NCBI GenBank assembly: GCA_963837515.1
Contig: CAWINT010000006.1
Span: 310,001-374,000 of the forward strand
Length of the DNA stretch: 64,000 nt
Reading direction: 5' to 3'
Source of the DNA: RYN-230 sp963837515
GTDB taxonomy: Bacteria > Actinomycetota > Actinomycetes > Streptosporangiales > Streptosporangiaceae
Shown here: piece by piece, positions 8,338-16,782 of the stretch
How positions within the stretch are numbered: the stretch's first letter is position 1
Layout: each line of letters starts with the position of its first letter
Translations under genes and position numbers: made by a program
Notes under the pieces: generated by a model
What the model saw: the letters and a program-made list of their open reading frames with translations, nothing else
Database searches by the model: none
What the model was told of the DNA's origin: nothing

Positions 8338-9504
8338 GTGTACGGGTTGCCAGCCGAAGACCAGCTCATCCAGGCGCGGGCCCGCGCCTTCGCCGACGAG
8401 CTCATCCCGTTCGAGGTCACCGCCGAACTGGCGGGCGGGGAACTGCCCCCGGACGTGACCGCCGGGCACGCCAAGCGGGCCCGCGAGCTGGGCCTCACCG
8501 CCACGAACATGCCGGCCGAACTGGGCGGCGGCGGCTACAGCACGTTGCAGCAGGTCCTCGTCCAGGAGCAGATGGGCCGGGTGACGAACGCCCTCGGCTG
8601 GGTGGCCGCCACGCCCCCGTCCTGGCTGCCCGCGGTGGCCACGCCGGATCAGATCGAGCGGTACGTCCGCCCGGCGATCGCCGGCGAGCGCGAGGAGTGC
8701 TACGCGATCACGGAGGAAGGCGCGGGTTCCGACGTCGCCGCGATCACCGCCACCGCCCGCCGCGACGGCGACGATTACCTGCTCAACGGCACCAAGTGGC
8801 ACGTCACTTCCTTCAACACCGCGGATTTCGCGTTTTTCCAGGCCCGGCTGGCCGACGGGCCGCACGCCGGTGAGCACGCGATGTTTCTCGTGGACCTGCC
8901 GAGCGCGGGTGTCCGGGTGCTCCGTACGCCCGCCTACTCGCACACGATCAGCCAACATCACCCGATCGTGGAGTTCACCGACGTCCGGGTGCCGGCCATG
9001 CAGCTGATCGGCGCCGAGGGTGACGGCATGTCGTTCGCCTATGAGTGGTTCCGGTTCGAGCGGCTGATGGTGGCCGCCCGGTGCCTCGGCGCGGCCGAGC
9101 GGCTCACCGCCGAGATGACCGCCTTCGCCACCGAGCGCCAGGTCGGCGGCCGGCCGATCAGCGAGTACGGCACCGTGGCCGCGATGCTCGCGGACAGCCT
9201 CACCGAGCTGTTCGGGGCCCGTTCGATGGTGTACGAGACGGCCCGCGGCATCGACCGGGGCGCCGACGTGAAGATCGCGCACGGGCAGTGCTCGATGGCC
9301 AAGCTGTACGCCTCCGAGATGGCCGGCCGGGTCGCTGACCGCGCGGTGCAGGTCTTCGGCGGCCGCGGCTACATGCGGGAGAACGTGGCCGAGCGGTTCT
9401 TCCGCGAACTGCGCGTGGAGCGGATCTGGGAAGGCACCAGCGAGGTGCAGCGGGCGATCATCGCCGCCCAGATGGTCAAGCGGGGCCCGGCCGCCCTGGC
9501 CTGA
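8338..9504 (+). CDS. acyl-CoA dehydrogenase
   Basis: A 388-residue acyl-CoA dehydrogenase. Visible landmarks are the FAD/substrate loop CYAITEEGAGSDVAAITATA, the second signature VQVFGGRGYMRENVAERFFRE, and IWEGTSEVQR, whose Glu occupies the position of the catalytic base in medium-chain enzymes. GTG start chosen because GAGGAG sits 5 bases upstream; the in-frame extension further upstream overlaps the divergent DAO promoter. It removes two hydrogens from an acyl-CoA and passes electrons to ETF. The chain length of the substrate is unknown. Confidence 0.9.
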   Translation: MYGLPAEDQLIQARARAFADELIPFEVTAELAGGELPPDVTAGHAKRARELGLTATNMPAELGGGGYSTLQQVLVQEQMGRVTNALGWVAATPPSWLPAVATPDQIERYVRPAIAGEREECYAITEEGAGSDVAAITATARRDGDDYLLNGTKWHVTSFNTADFAFFQARLADGPHAGEHAMFLVDLPSAGVRVLRTPAYSHTISQHHPIVEFTDVRVPAMQLIGAEGDGMSFAYEWFRFERLMVAARCLGAAERLTAEMTAFATERQVGGRPISEYGTVAAMLADSLTELFGARSMVYETARGIDRGADVKIAHGQCSMAKLYASEMAGRVADRAVQVFGGRGYMRENVAERFFRELRVERIWEGTSEVQRAIIAAQMVKRGPAALA

Positions 9505-9526
9505 CCCCGCCCGCGCCGCGACCCGG

Positions 9527-9829
9527 TCAGCTGGCCGATGCGTGGTAGGCCAGCAGCGGCACCCAGCGGACCCGCGGCGGGGTGGTGATCCCGCCCGCGG
9601 CCAGCGCCGCGCCCAGCCGGTTCTGCATGAAGGCCGCCTGGTCGGCCCGGGACGACCACACCTCGGTCACGACGAAGGCACCGTCTTCGGCCGTCCCGGC
9701 GGCGTGCATGAGCAGCCCGGCCGGCCAGTCCCCCGTCCCCGTCCGCATGTCGACCCCCAGCTTGCTGTTGACCGCGTCGTACTCGGCCTCGCCCACGCCG
9801 GTGAACTCCAGGATCAATCCCACAGCCAT
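9527..9829 (-). CDS. small dimeric alpha/beta-barrel (ABM-like) protein
   Basis: A 100-residue protein starting MAVGLILEFTGVGEAEYDAV and containing FVVTEVWSSRADQAAFMQNRLG, the typical W.S...a..F pattern of ferredoxin-like antibiotic-biosynthesis-monooxygenase (ABM) folds. Members are often small oxygenases or heme-binding proteins, but the fold alone does not prove activity. It is convergent with the acyl-CoA dehydrogenase, 22 bp apart. Hypothetical in function. Confidence 0.7.
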   Translation of the reverse strand: MAVGLILEFTGVGEAEYDAVNSKLGVDMRTGTGDWPAGLLMHAAGTAEDGAFVVTEVWSSRADQAAFMQNRLGAALAAGGITTPPRVRWVPLLAYHASAS

Positions 9830-9990
9830 GACAACCCCCCTGTCCGGAGCGCGCTGCGCGCTCCTGTCCTGAACCCCTCGGGCGCCCCCGCCCGGAGCGC
9901 CCGCGCCGGGCGCCCGTTCCGAGTATGCCCCCGGGCGGCCGGGAAGATCACTCCCCCAAACGGCCGGCGCGCCGGCGTACTTGCCATCGC

Positions 9991-10016
9991 GCGATTACTT
10001 GTGCGAGAGTAATCGC
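9991..10016. promoter_or_regulatory. inverted repeat directly before padR
   Basis: Nine-base arms GCGATTACT and AGTAATCGC separated by eight bases, ending one base before the padR ATG. Spacing and position fit an autoregulatory PadR operator. No ribosome binding site separates it from the ATG, so the transcript may be leaderless. Confidence 0.65.
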
Positions 10017-10649
10017 ATGTCATCGATCCGGCTCTTCATCCTGGGCACCCTGGCCCGTACCGGCCCGCTGCACGGGCATCAGATCCGGTGGCAAGCGCAG
10101 GTTGACCGCACCGAACTGTGGGCCGACGTGCACGTCGGCTCGCTCTACGGGGCCCTCAAACGGCTGGCCAACGAAGGCCTGGTCCGCGAGGTCCGCACCG
10201 AACGGGTCGGCAACCGGCCCGAGCGGACCGTGTACGAGATCACCCCCGAGGGGCGGCGGGCGCTGAGCGCCGTCCGCGACCAGGCGCTGCGCACCTTGAG
10301 CCAGCCCAACGACCCGTTCGACCTGGCCCTGACCCAGTCCCCGGACCTGGACGAGGACACGCTGACGCAGGTGGTGACGCACCGGCTGAACGGGCTGCGG
10401 GTCCGGCTCGCGAGCTTCGAGCACCTGGTCGAGAGCGCCGACCCCCACCTGAACGAGGCCGAGCGCATGGGCGTGGCCCACGTGGTGGAGCGGACCGCCG
10501 CGGAAGTGCGCTGGCACGAGGAACTGCTGGCCCGGGTACCCAAGATCATCGCCGATTACCGGGCCGGGGTGGGCGGCCCCGTCCCGCAATCCTCCCGGCC
10601 CGAGGACGCCGCCGAATCCTCCCCCCAGCCGCAGGAGGCCCCCGAATGA
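10017..10649 (+). CDS. PadR family transcriptional regulator
   Basis: A 210-residue PadR protein. The N-terminal winged helix is clear: MSSIRLFILGTLARTGPLHG, then GSLYGALKRLANEGLVREV and the wing YEITPEGRRAL; a helical C-terminal dimerisation region follows. I use ATG 10017; a longer in-frame start 36 bases upstream would run through the 9-bp inverted repeat. The stop overlaps the start of an MFS exporter as ATGA, the classic arrangement for a PadR regulator that represses its own drug-exporter operon. Confidence 0.9.
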   Translation: MSSIRLFILGTLARTGPLHGHQIRWQAQVDRTELWADVHVGSLYGALKRLANEGLVREVRTERVGNRPERTVYEITPEGRRALSAVRDQALRTLSQPNDPFDLALTQSPDLDEDTLTQVVTHRLNGLRVRLASFEHLVESADPHLNEAERMGVAHVVERTAAEVRWHEELLARVPKIIADYRAGVGGPVPQSSRPEDAAESSPQPQEAPE

Positions 10650-12109
10650 CGGCCAGCACCGGCCCCGCGCGGCAGGCAGCAGGTACCACCCCGGCGGGAC
10701 ATGGCTGGCGAGCCGTCTCCATCGTGCTGGTCGGGGCGTTCATGGCGCTGCTCGACACCACGATCGTCAATGTCGCACTGCCCAGCATCCGCGCTGGGCT
10801 GCACACCTCCTCGGCCAGCCTGGAGTGGATCGTGGCCGGGTATGCGCTGGCCTACGGCCTGGCCCTGGTGCCCGCCGGCCGGGCGGGGGACCGATTCGGG
10901 CACAAGCCGATGTTCCTGGCCGGCCTGACCGTGTTCACCCTGGCCAGCGTGGCCTGCGGGATCGCCCAGCACCCGGCCGAGATCGTGGCGGCCCGGATCG
11001 TGCAGGGCTTCGGGGCCGGCGTGTTCTACCCGGCCATCGCCGCGACCATCCAGCTGGCCTTCACCGGGCCGCAGCGCTCCAAGGCGTTCGGCGTGCTGGG
11101 CGCGACCATCGGGGTGTCCACCGCGCTCGGCCCGCTGCTCGGCGGCCTGATCATCGCGGCCGCCGGGGCGAGCGACGGCTGGCGCTGGGTGTTCCTGGTC
11201 AACCTGTTCATCGGCCTGATCATCATCCCGCTGGCCGCCTGGCAGCTGCCCCGCGCGCGGGGGCACCGGCGGCGCAGCTTCGACCCGGGCGGGCTCACCC
11301 TGCTCACCGCCGGGCTGCTGCTGTTGCTGATCCCGCTGGTGGAGGGCGAGAGCGCAGGCTGGCCCGCCTGGTGCTGGGCCTGCTTCGGCGGCTGCGCCGT
11401 CGTGTTCGGGCTGCTCGCCGCCTGGGAGTTGCGGGCCGAGCGGCGGGGCGGCGACCCGCTGCTGAAGCCGTCCCTGATCCGGCAGATGTCCTTCGCCGCC
11501 GGAGCCGTCTTCGCCATCGTCTACTTCGCCGGATTCGCCAGCGTCTTCTTCACCCTGTCGATCCTGTGGCAGGAAGGCCTGGGGCACAGCGCGCTGATCA
11601 CCGGGCTGGTCATCGCCCCATTCTCGGTGGGCAGCCTGATCGCCGCGGCCCAGAGCGACAAGCTGTCCGCGCGGCTCGGCCGGATGGTGCTGGTCACCGG
11701 GTGCGTCCTGGTGATTATCGGGCTCGCGCTGGCCACCCTGGTCGTGCACCGCACCGCGCCCGCGGTCAGCGGGTGGTACCTGCTCGCCCCCTTGTTCCTG
11801 GCCGGCCTCGGCAACGGCATGACCATCGCGCCGAACCAGGACTTCGTGCTCGCGGCGGTGCCCCGCCAGGAGGCCGGGACGGCGAGCGGGGTGCTCGGCA
11901 CCGCGCAGCGGGTCGGCACCGCGCTGGGCATCGCCATCATCGGCACGGTGCTGTTCGGCACGCTGCACATCCAGCCTGGCCCGGCGGCCGTGCCGACCGC
12001 GTTCGCCCACAGCGCCCAGCTGGCCCTGCTCACCAACCTGGGCTTCGTCGTCCTCGCCCTGATCCTCGTCCTGGCCCTCCCCCGCCGCATCCCGACCCAC
12101 AACCCCTGA
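10646..12109 (+). CDS. MFS transporter, DHA2 (EmrB/QacA) family
   Basis: A 487-residue multidrug-type exporter with about 14 hydrophobic segments. The DHA2 signature LLDTTIVNVALPSI lies in the first membrane helix, followed by GRAGDRFGHKPMFL (motif A) and the motif C-like stretch LGPLLGGLIIAAAGASDGW. Start: ATG in the ATGA overlap with padR, with GCAGGAGG upstream; a longer in-frame reading is spurious. It probably exports a toxic organic compound by proton antiport and is controlled by the upstream PadR. The same regulator-exporter pair occurs as one fused ORF at 38075-40174. Confidence 0.9.
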   Translation: MTASTGPARQAAGTTPAGHGWRAVSIVLVGAFMALLDTTIVNVALPSIRAGLHTSSASLEWIVAGYALAYGLALVPAGRAGDRFGHKPMFLAGLTVFTLASVACGIAQHPAEIVAARIVQGFGAGVFYPAIAATIQLAFTGPQRSKAFGVLGATIGVSTALGPLLGGLIIAAAGASDGWRWVFLVNLFIGLIIIPLAAWQLPRARGHRRRSFDPGGLTLLTAGLLLLLIPLVEGESAGWPAWCWACFGGCAVVFGLLAAWELRAERRGGDPLLKPSLIRQMSFAAGAVFAIVYFAGFASVFFTLSILWQEGLGHSALITGLVIAPFSVGSLIAAAQSDKLSARLGRMVLVTGCVLVIIGLALATLVVHRTAPAVSGWYLLAPLFLAGLGNGMTIAPNQDFVLAAVPRQEAGTASGVLGTAQRVGTALGIAIIGTVLFGTLHIQPGPAAVPTAFAHSAQLALLTNLGFVVLALILVLALPRRIPTHNP

Positions 12110-12238
12110 CCGCCCCCGCCCGGGCTCCCAGCTGATCACCCGCCGGAACCGCCTCACCTGACGCTGCACCCCAAAAGTGACGGCAATTTGCCTGGTTAGT
12201 GAGGTCTATCCCGGCATGTTGGGTCGGCGCGGCAGAGA

Positions 12239-13441
12239 TCAGGCGACGGTGGCCGCGGTGGTGGGGGAACCGGTGTTCCAGACCTGCTGGCCCAGGTAGC
12301 CACGGGCGATCATCGTGACGAACTGGTAGACCGCGTCCTCTTCGGCCGACAGCGGGCCGGGCACCGCATGCGGCGAGGCCAGCCCGCGCTGCACCGACTC
12401 GCAGGCGTGCCAGTCCTGCTGGTTGGTCAGATCCCAGAAGTTGACCGCGTACCCAGGGTCGAATCCCGCCGCCTCGGCCGCCTCTGGGGCGAAGGCCCAG
12501 GTGCACTCGATCCGCGTGCGGTCCGCCGCCAGCGGGGTGAGCCGGTGCGTCATCACATAATCGGGGTGCAGGCTGAGCAGGATGTTCGGGAAGATGTTGA
12601 GGTAGATCACGGTGCGCTGGCCGGTCTCGTCCAGGTTGCGCAGCACCTCGCCACGGCTGGTGCCATCCAGCGACATCGTGGCCATGCCCTCGCGCAGGTC
12701 CATCCAACCGCCCACCCAGGCGCCCGGGGCCGAGTAGTTCTCACCGCTCTTGGGCGGGGAGACCTTGCACAGTTCCGGGTGGATCATCGGGCAGTGGTAG
12801 CACTCGTGGTAGTTCTCGGTGAGGATCTTCCAGTTCGCCGCGACCTCGTAGTCGTGCCGGCCGCGGATCACCAGGCGCTCCAGCTCGTAGGGAGCCACCA
12901 GCGGATCGAGGGTGGCGAGGGAGTCAGCCAGCGGCGCGTCCGTCCCGGAGCCGTCCACGAAGACCAGCCCGTGCCACTCGGTGACCGGCAACTCCACCAG
13001 GCCCCAGGCATCCGCGTCGAACCCCGGCCGGTTCTTGAAGCCGGCCGCCGCGCGGAGCTTGCCGTTAAGCCCGTAAGTCCACGAGTGGTACGGGCAGATG
13101 ATGACGCTCTGCTGCGTGACCTCACCGCAGGGCAGCAGTTCATGGCCCCGGTGCCGGCAGAAGTTGGCGAACGCGTGCAGCGCGCCGGCCTCATCGCGGG
13201 CCAGCAGCACGCTGCCCGCGCCGGCCGGCTCGGCGCGCATGTCACCGGGCCCCGGGAGCTGGGACGCGTAGCCCACGCACGTCCAGCCGCCGCCGAGGAA
13301 GTGGCGCTGCTCCCAGGCGAACACGGCCGGGTCGGTATAGGCGGCCCGGGGCAGCATCCGGCTCTGGCCGAACGGCCGCAGCGACTCCTGGACGGCGGTG
13401 GCGTCGAGTGGGGCGGGGGGATAGCGCAGCTGACTGACCAT
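12239..13441 (-). CDS. Rieske non-heme iron oxygenase, alpha subunit
   Basis: A 400-residue aromatic-ring-hydroxylating-dioxygenase-type oxygenase. The Rieske cluster ligands are visible as C-R-H (NFCRHRGHE) and C-P-Y-H (ICPYHSW); the catalytic mononuclear iron site appears in ENYHECYHCPMIHPEL. The closest relatives by pattern are choline/betaine/carnitine monooxygenases (GbcA-like) rather than true aromatic dioxygenases. The ATG lies inside an operator-like palindrome shared with the DAO flavoprotein gene at 8245, so the two may be one regulon, perhaps for demethylation of an N-methyl compound; this is inference. No reductase partner is adjacent. Confidence 0.88.
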   Translation of the reverse strand: MVSQLRYPPAPLDATAVQESLRPFGQSRMLPRAAYTDPAVFAWEQRHFLGGGWTCVGYASQLPGPGDMRAEPAGAGSVLLARDEAGALHAFANFCRHRGHELLPCGEVTQQSVIICPYHSWTYGLNGKLRAAAGFKNRPGFDADAWGLVELPVTEWHGLVFVDGSGTDAPLADSLATLDPLVAPYELERLVIRGRHDYEVAANWKILTENYHECYHCPMIHPELCKVSPPKSGENYSAPGAWVGGWMDLREGMATMSLDGTSRGEVLRNLDETGQRTVIYLNIFPNILLSLHPDYVMTHRLTPLAADRTRIECTWAFAPEAAEAAGFDPGYAVNFWDLTNQQDWHACESVQRGLASPHAVPGPLSAEEDAVYQFVTMIARGYLGQQVWNTGSPTTAATVA

Positions 13442-13451
13442 ACAGTCAAGA
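13433..13451. promoter_or_regulatory. operator-like palindrome at the Rieske oxygenase start
   Basis: ACTGACCATACAGTCAAGA, with GACTG/CAGTC arms; 17 of 19 bases equal the site at 8271-8289. The start codon of the Rieske gene (13441-13439) lies in the centre of the palindrome, so a bound repressor would block transcription initiation of a short-leader or leaderless mRNA. Confidence 0.65.
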
Positions 13452-13504
13452 ATAGGCAGCGGGGTGCGGGGTGTCCAGGGCCGGACGGCCCGGCTCGTAG
13501 CCGC

Positions 13505-14089
13505 CTAGCCAGCGCCGTTCGAGGCGTACCGCAGGTACGCGGTGAGGGCCACGATGACCAGCGCCACACCGCCCCCGAGGTACAGGATGTCCGGGCCCTG
13601 CTGGAACTCGAGCAGGATGTCGGCGAAGGTAACGGCCACGACCAGGATGATCATGGAGACGACCCGGGCCTTGAGGTCGTTGAGGTCGTGCATCTCCAGC
13701 CAGGGGGGCACCCGGTGGCCGCGCGGGCCCGGATCGATCCGGTCGATGAACAGCTCGTACAGACCGAACGCGGCGATGATCAGCGTCGCGCCGATCAGGA
13801 ACAGGTCGATCTCGGTCAGGAACAGCCGCAGGTTCTGCGGGTGAAACGGCTCGTGGACGATGTCGCGTACCGAGTCCACCGCGTAGACGCAGGCGTAGAC
13901 GAAGGCGCCGACCCCGCTGATGGCCAGGACCACCACCGGCAGGATCACGGTGAGCTGGGTCAGGCTGAGGCCGCGCTCGAAAGACCGCTGGACCCGGCTC
14001 TCCAGCCGGTTGCGGTCGGCTGGCCAGGATCCGGGCCCGGCACCAGGTTCCGCGCGCTCGTGTCGTTCCGTGGGGTTCGGCTCAGCCAT
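13505..14089 (-). CDS. YqhA/UPF0114 family membrane protein
   Basis: A 194-residue integral membrane protein. After a hydrophilic, Pro/Glu-rich N-terminus it shows hydrophobic segments at LTVILPVVVLAISGVGAFVY, FLIGATLIIAAFGLYELFID, VVSMIILVVAVTFADILLEF and a C-terminal helix, with the conserved HDLNDLKARV between the second and third. This is the UPF0114 (YqhA) pattern; physiological function unknown. ATG 14089 preferred over an in-frame GTG 15 bases upstream. It diverges from the Mn-riboswitch/GDT1 unit. Confidence 0.8.
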   Translation of the reverse strand: MAEPNPTERHERAEPGAGPGSWPADRNRLESRVQRSFERGLSLTQLTVILPVVVLAISGVGAFVYACVYAVDSVRDIVHEPFHPQNLRLFLTEIDLFLIGATLIIAAFGLYELFIDRIDPGPRGHRVPPWLEMHDLNDLKARVVSMIILVVAVTFADILLEFQQGPDILYLGGGVALVIVALTAYLRYASNGAG

Positions 14090-14110
14090 AGGTGGTCCCT
14101 GCACTATCGT

Positions 14111-14212
14111 GGGGAGTGAAGGGGAGTAGCCCCCGACCGGTAATCGACACGCTGGCGCTCACGCGCCCGGTTGCCAGGCCTGCGCCGATGCAGGTGGGCG
14201 AGACCTTCGTTC
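14111..14212 (+). ncRNA. yybP-ykoY manganese riboswitch
   Basis: Contains both sequence hallmarks of the yybP-ykoY aptamer in order and at proper distance: GGGGAGTAGC at 14121-14130, the middle AATCGACACGC segment, GC-rich helices between, and GGCGAGACCTT at about 14198-14206. This family senses Mn2+ and is known to precede UPF0016/GDT1 transporters, exactly the gene that follows. Boundaries are approximate. Between aptamer and start codon a C-rich stretch (about 14253-14263) can pair with the GGGGAAGGG ribosome binding site, suggesting translational control. Confidence 0.9.
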
Positions 14213-14280
14213 CAGTAGTCATGGACACGACCATGGCCGGGATGAAGGCACGCCCCCCTCCCGGCCGGGGAAGGGCCTGC

Positions 14281-14868
14281 GTGAACCTCGCCGTCGCCGC
14301 CGCTGTCTTTCCCGTCATCTTCCTGGGTGAGCTGCCGGACAAGACGATGTTCGCCTCCCTGGTCATGGCTACCCGCGGACGGCCTTTCGCCGTCTGGCTC
14401 GGTGCGACGGCGGCCTTCGCCGTGCACGTGGTCATCGCCACCACGGCCGGCGTCGTGCTCATGGACATCCTTCCCCACCGGGCGGTCGAGGTAGCCGTCG
14501 CCCTCACCTTCCTCGCCGGGGCCGGCTTCATGATCTACGAGGCCCGGTCGGGCGGGGACGAAACCATCCCGGCCCTGCCGCCGGGCGGGATGCGCCGCCG
14601 CCGCTCCGCCGCCACCGCGTTCGCGGTGATCTTCCTGGCCGAATGGGGCGACCTCACCCAGGTGCTCACGGTGAACCTGGCCGTCCATTACCACTCAGCG
14701 CTGTCGGTCGGGCTTGGCGCGCTGCTGGCCATGGCCGCGGTGGCCGGCATCGCGGTGGCCGGCGGCAAAGGGCTGCTCCGGCTGGTCAACCCCACGGTGG
14801 CCCGGCTGCTGACCGCGGTCGCGCTGCTGGCGCTGGGGAGCTACGCCACGTTCACGGCATTCCGCTGA
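14281..14868 (+). CDS. GDT1/TMEM165 (UPF0016) family Mn2+/Ca2+ transporter
   Basis: A 195-residue membrane protein with two copies of the family motif: FLGELPDKTMFASL (ExxxDKT) near the N-terminus and FLAEWGDLTQVLT in the second half, in a duplicated three-helix design. It would export Mn2+ (or exchange Ca2+/H+). I choose GTG 14281: GGGGAAGGG lies 6-7 bases upstream and the protein then starts at the first membrane helix, as in the family. In-frame ATGs upstream (14221, 14242) lack a ribosome binding site and would add a Pro-rich extension; an ORF from 14092 would translate the riboswitch itself. Confidence 0.88.
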   Translation: MNLAVAAAVFPVIFLGELPDKTMFASLVMATRGRPFAVWLGATAAFAVHVVIATTAGVVLMDILPHRAVEVAVALTFLAGAGFMIYEARSGGDETIPALPPGGMRRRRSAATAFAVIFLAEWGDLTQVLTVNLAVHYHSALSVGLGALLAMAAVAGIAVAGGKGLLRLVNPTVARLLTAVALLALGSYATFTAFR

Positions 14869-14894
14869 CCAGCCACCCTTTATGCTCTGTTGAC

Positions 14895-15242
14895 ATGAGA
14901 GGCCGGAACCCGGAAACCTTCGGGCAGTCACTCGGCACCCGGGGCAAGTGGGTGCTGGCGCTGGTCGGCGTGGCCCTGGTAGCCGTCGCGGGCGGCTGGG
15001 GCATCTGGTCGTCGGTACACCCGGGCCGCTACACCTCGTCCGCCAATGGCTGCATCAACCTCAACGTGCCCAGCAGCATGGGCGGCTCGCTGATCCACGC
15101 CTGCGGGGGCAAGGCCCAGGCGCTCTGCCGTGACGCCTACACCCACACCGACAAACTGGCCCGGCTGACCCGGGAGCAGTGCCGCCTCGCCGGGCTGGAC
15201 GCGGCGTCGCTGGGCATCTCCAGCCCGGCCGCTTCTCCCTGA
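14895..15242 (+). CDS. small membrane-anchored hypothetical protein
   Basis: A 115-residue protein: basic N-terminus (MRGRNPETFGQSLGTRGK), one hydrophobic helix (WVLALVGVALVAVAGGWGIW), then a predicted extracytoplasmic domain with four cysteines (NGCINL, HACGGK, ALCRDA, EQCRLA) that could form two disulfides. No family recognised. It starts 26 bp after the GDT1 gene with no clear ribosome binding site, so leaderless translation or an additional start is possible. An exported redox or signalling role cannot be judged. Confidence 0.6.
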   Translation: MRGRNPETFGQSLGTRGKWVLALVGVALVAVAGGWGIWSSVHPGRYTSSANGCINLNVPSSMGGSLIHACGGKAQALCRDAYTHTDKLARLTREQCRLAGLDAASLGISSPAASP

Positions 15243-15332
15243 GACGGGCCGCCCCGGCAACTCCCTGAGACCGGCCGCCCCGGCAACTCCCTGCCTGGTA
15301 ACGGAATCGCGCGTCCTGGCACCGGAATATAC

Positions 15333-15342
15333 AGACCGGTCT
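15333..15342. promoter_or_regulatory. palindromic operator-like site before MFS-TetR pair
   Basis: Perfect AGACCGGTCT in the context TATACAGACCGGTCTACC, a form typical of TetR-family operators, 43 bp before the MFS start. The TATACA just upstream could be the -10 element. The TetR gene downstream of the MFS gene is the likely ligand-responsive repressor. Confidence 0.55.
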
Positions 15343-15384
15343 ACCTGGTTGCGGGAGGCGAACGCAGAACCAGAAGGGTTGCCG

Positions 15385-16728
15385 ATGTCCGCTCACCCGC
15401 TCGACGCACCGGCCCGCCGCCCGGCCCGGGGAGGCCAGCGGCCGGGGCTGCCGCCCGCCGTCTCGCTGGTGGTGCTCGCCTCGATCATCGTCTCGTTCCT
15501 GGCCGGATCCAGCGCACCTACTCCGCTGTACGAGTTCTACCAGGCCGAATGGCACTTCTCGGCGATCACGACCACGGTGGTGTTCGGGGTCTACGCACTG
15601 GCGGTGCTGGCCTCGCTGATCACTCTGGGCAAGATCTCGGACCATGTGGGGCGCAAGCCCGTCCTGCTGGCCGCGCTGCTGGTCCAGGCGGCGACGATGG
15701 CCGTGTTCGCCACGGCCAGCGGGGTGGCCGGCCTGATGGCCGCCCGGATCATCCAGGGGCTGGCCACCGGCGCCGTGGCGGGCGCCGTCGGCGCGGGCAT
15801 GCTGGACATCAACCGCACCCGCGGGACGCTGGCCAACGCGGTTGCCCCGGGCACCGGGACCGCGACCGGCGCTCTGGTGTCTGGGCTGGTGGTTCAGTAC
15901 CTGCCGCAGCCCACCCGGCTGATCTACCTGATCCTGCTCGGCCTGTTCGCGGCGCAGGCGGTCGCCATCCTGTTCATCGCGGAGACGTCCAGCCGGCAGC
16001 CCGGGGCGCTGCGCAGCATGGTCCCGGAGATCAGCCTGCCGCGGACGGTGCGCCGCAGCGTGCTGGTGTCGGCACCGGTGCTGCTGGCCGTGTGGGCCCT
16101 GGCCGGCTTCTACGCCTCACTCGGCCCGGCGCTGCTGCGCGCCATATCCGGGTCGGACTCGGTGGTCCTCGGCGGACTCGGCCTGTTCGTCCTGGCCGGC
16201 GTGGCGGCCGTGTCCGTGCTGGCGCTCCGCAACGTAGGCGCGGTGACGGTCATGCTGATCGGCATCGGTGCCCTGATCCTGGGCGTGGCCCTCACCCTGG
16301 TCGCGGTCTGGGCGGCCAGCCTGCCCGGCTTCTTCGCCGGAACCGCCATCGCCGGGCTCGGCTTCGGCAGCGGCTTCCAGGGAGGCATCCGGCTGGTGAT
16401 CCCGCAGGCCGAGCCGCACGAGCGGGCGGGGGTGCTGTCGCTGCTCTACGTCGTGTCGTACGTGGGCCTGGGCGCGCCAGCGGTGATCGCCGGGGTGCTC
16501 GCGGTGGACGTGAGTGGCCTGCTCATCACCGCGCGCGAATACGGCGTCGCGGTGATAGCGCTGGCGGCGGTCGCGCTGGCCGGCCTGGTCCAGCCCCGCC
16601 GCGCCGGGCAGGCGCCGGGGCGCCCCGCCGGGACAGCCGGCGCGGCGGAGCCAGCCCTCGCGGCGGAGCCAGCCCCCGCGGCGGAGCCAGCCCCCGCGGC
16701 GCGCATGGTGAGCAGCGGCTGCGACTGA
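15385..16728 (+). CDS. MFS transporter (12-helix drug/sugar efflux type)
   Basis: A 447-residue major-facilitator protein with about 12 hydrophobic segments and a motif A-like loop LGKISDHVGRKPVLLAALL. The opening SLVVLASIIVSFLAGSSAPTPLYEFYQ is characteristic of a group of actinobacterial and proteobacterial MFS permeases of unknown substrate. ATG 15385 chosen because AGAAGGG lies 7 bases upstream. The C-terminus ends in Ala/Glu/Pro repeats. It is followed after 54 bp by a TetR gene on the same strand, probably its regulator. Confidence 0.85.
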   Translation: MSAHPLDAPARRPARGGQRPGLPPAVSLVVLASIIVSFLAGSSAPTPLYEFYQAEWHFSAITTTVVFGVYALAVLASLITLGKISDHVGRKPVLLAALLVQAATMAVFATASGVAGLMAARIIQGLATGAVAGAVGAGMLDINRTRGTLANAVAPGTGTATGALVSGLVVQYLPQPTRLIYLILLGLFAAQAVAILFIAETSSRQPGALRSMVPEISLPRTVRRSVLVSAPVLLAVWALAGFYASLGPALLRAISGSDSVVLGGLGLFVLAGVAAVSVLALRNVGAVTVMLIGIGALILGVALTLVAVWAASLPGFFAGTAIAGLGFGSGFQGGIRLVIPQAEPHERAGVLSLLYVVSYVGLGAPAVIAGVLAVDVSGLLITAREYGVAVIALAAVALAGLVQPRRAGQAPGRPAGTAGAAEPALAAEPAPAAEPAPAARMVSSGCD

Positions 16729-16782
16729 CCGGAGGGCCGGAACCGGGCCCGATTAGACTGAGCGGTACAGGAGGAGGGTGCG

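Noticed and set aside
14092..14280. N-terminal extension of the GDT1 protein
   Set aside because: This stretch is the Mn riboswitch and its expression platform, and lacks a ribosome binding site for the upstream ATGs.
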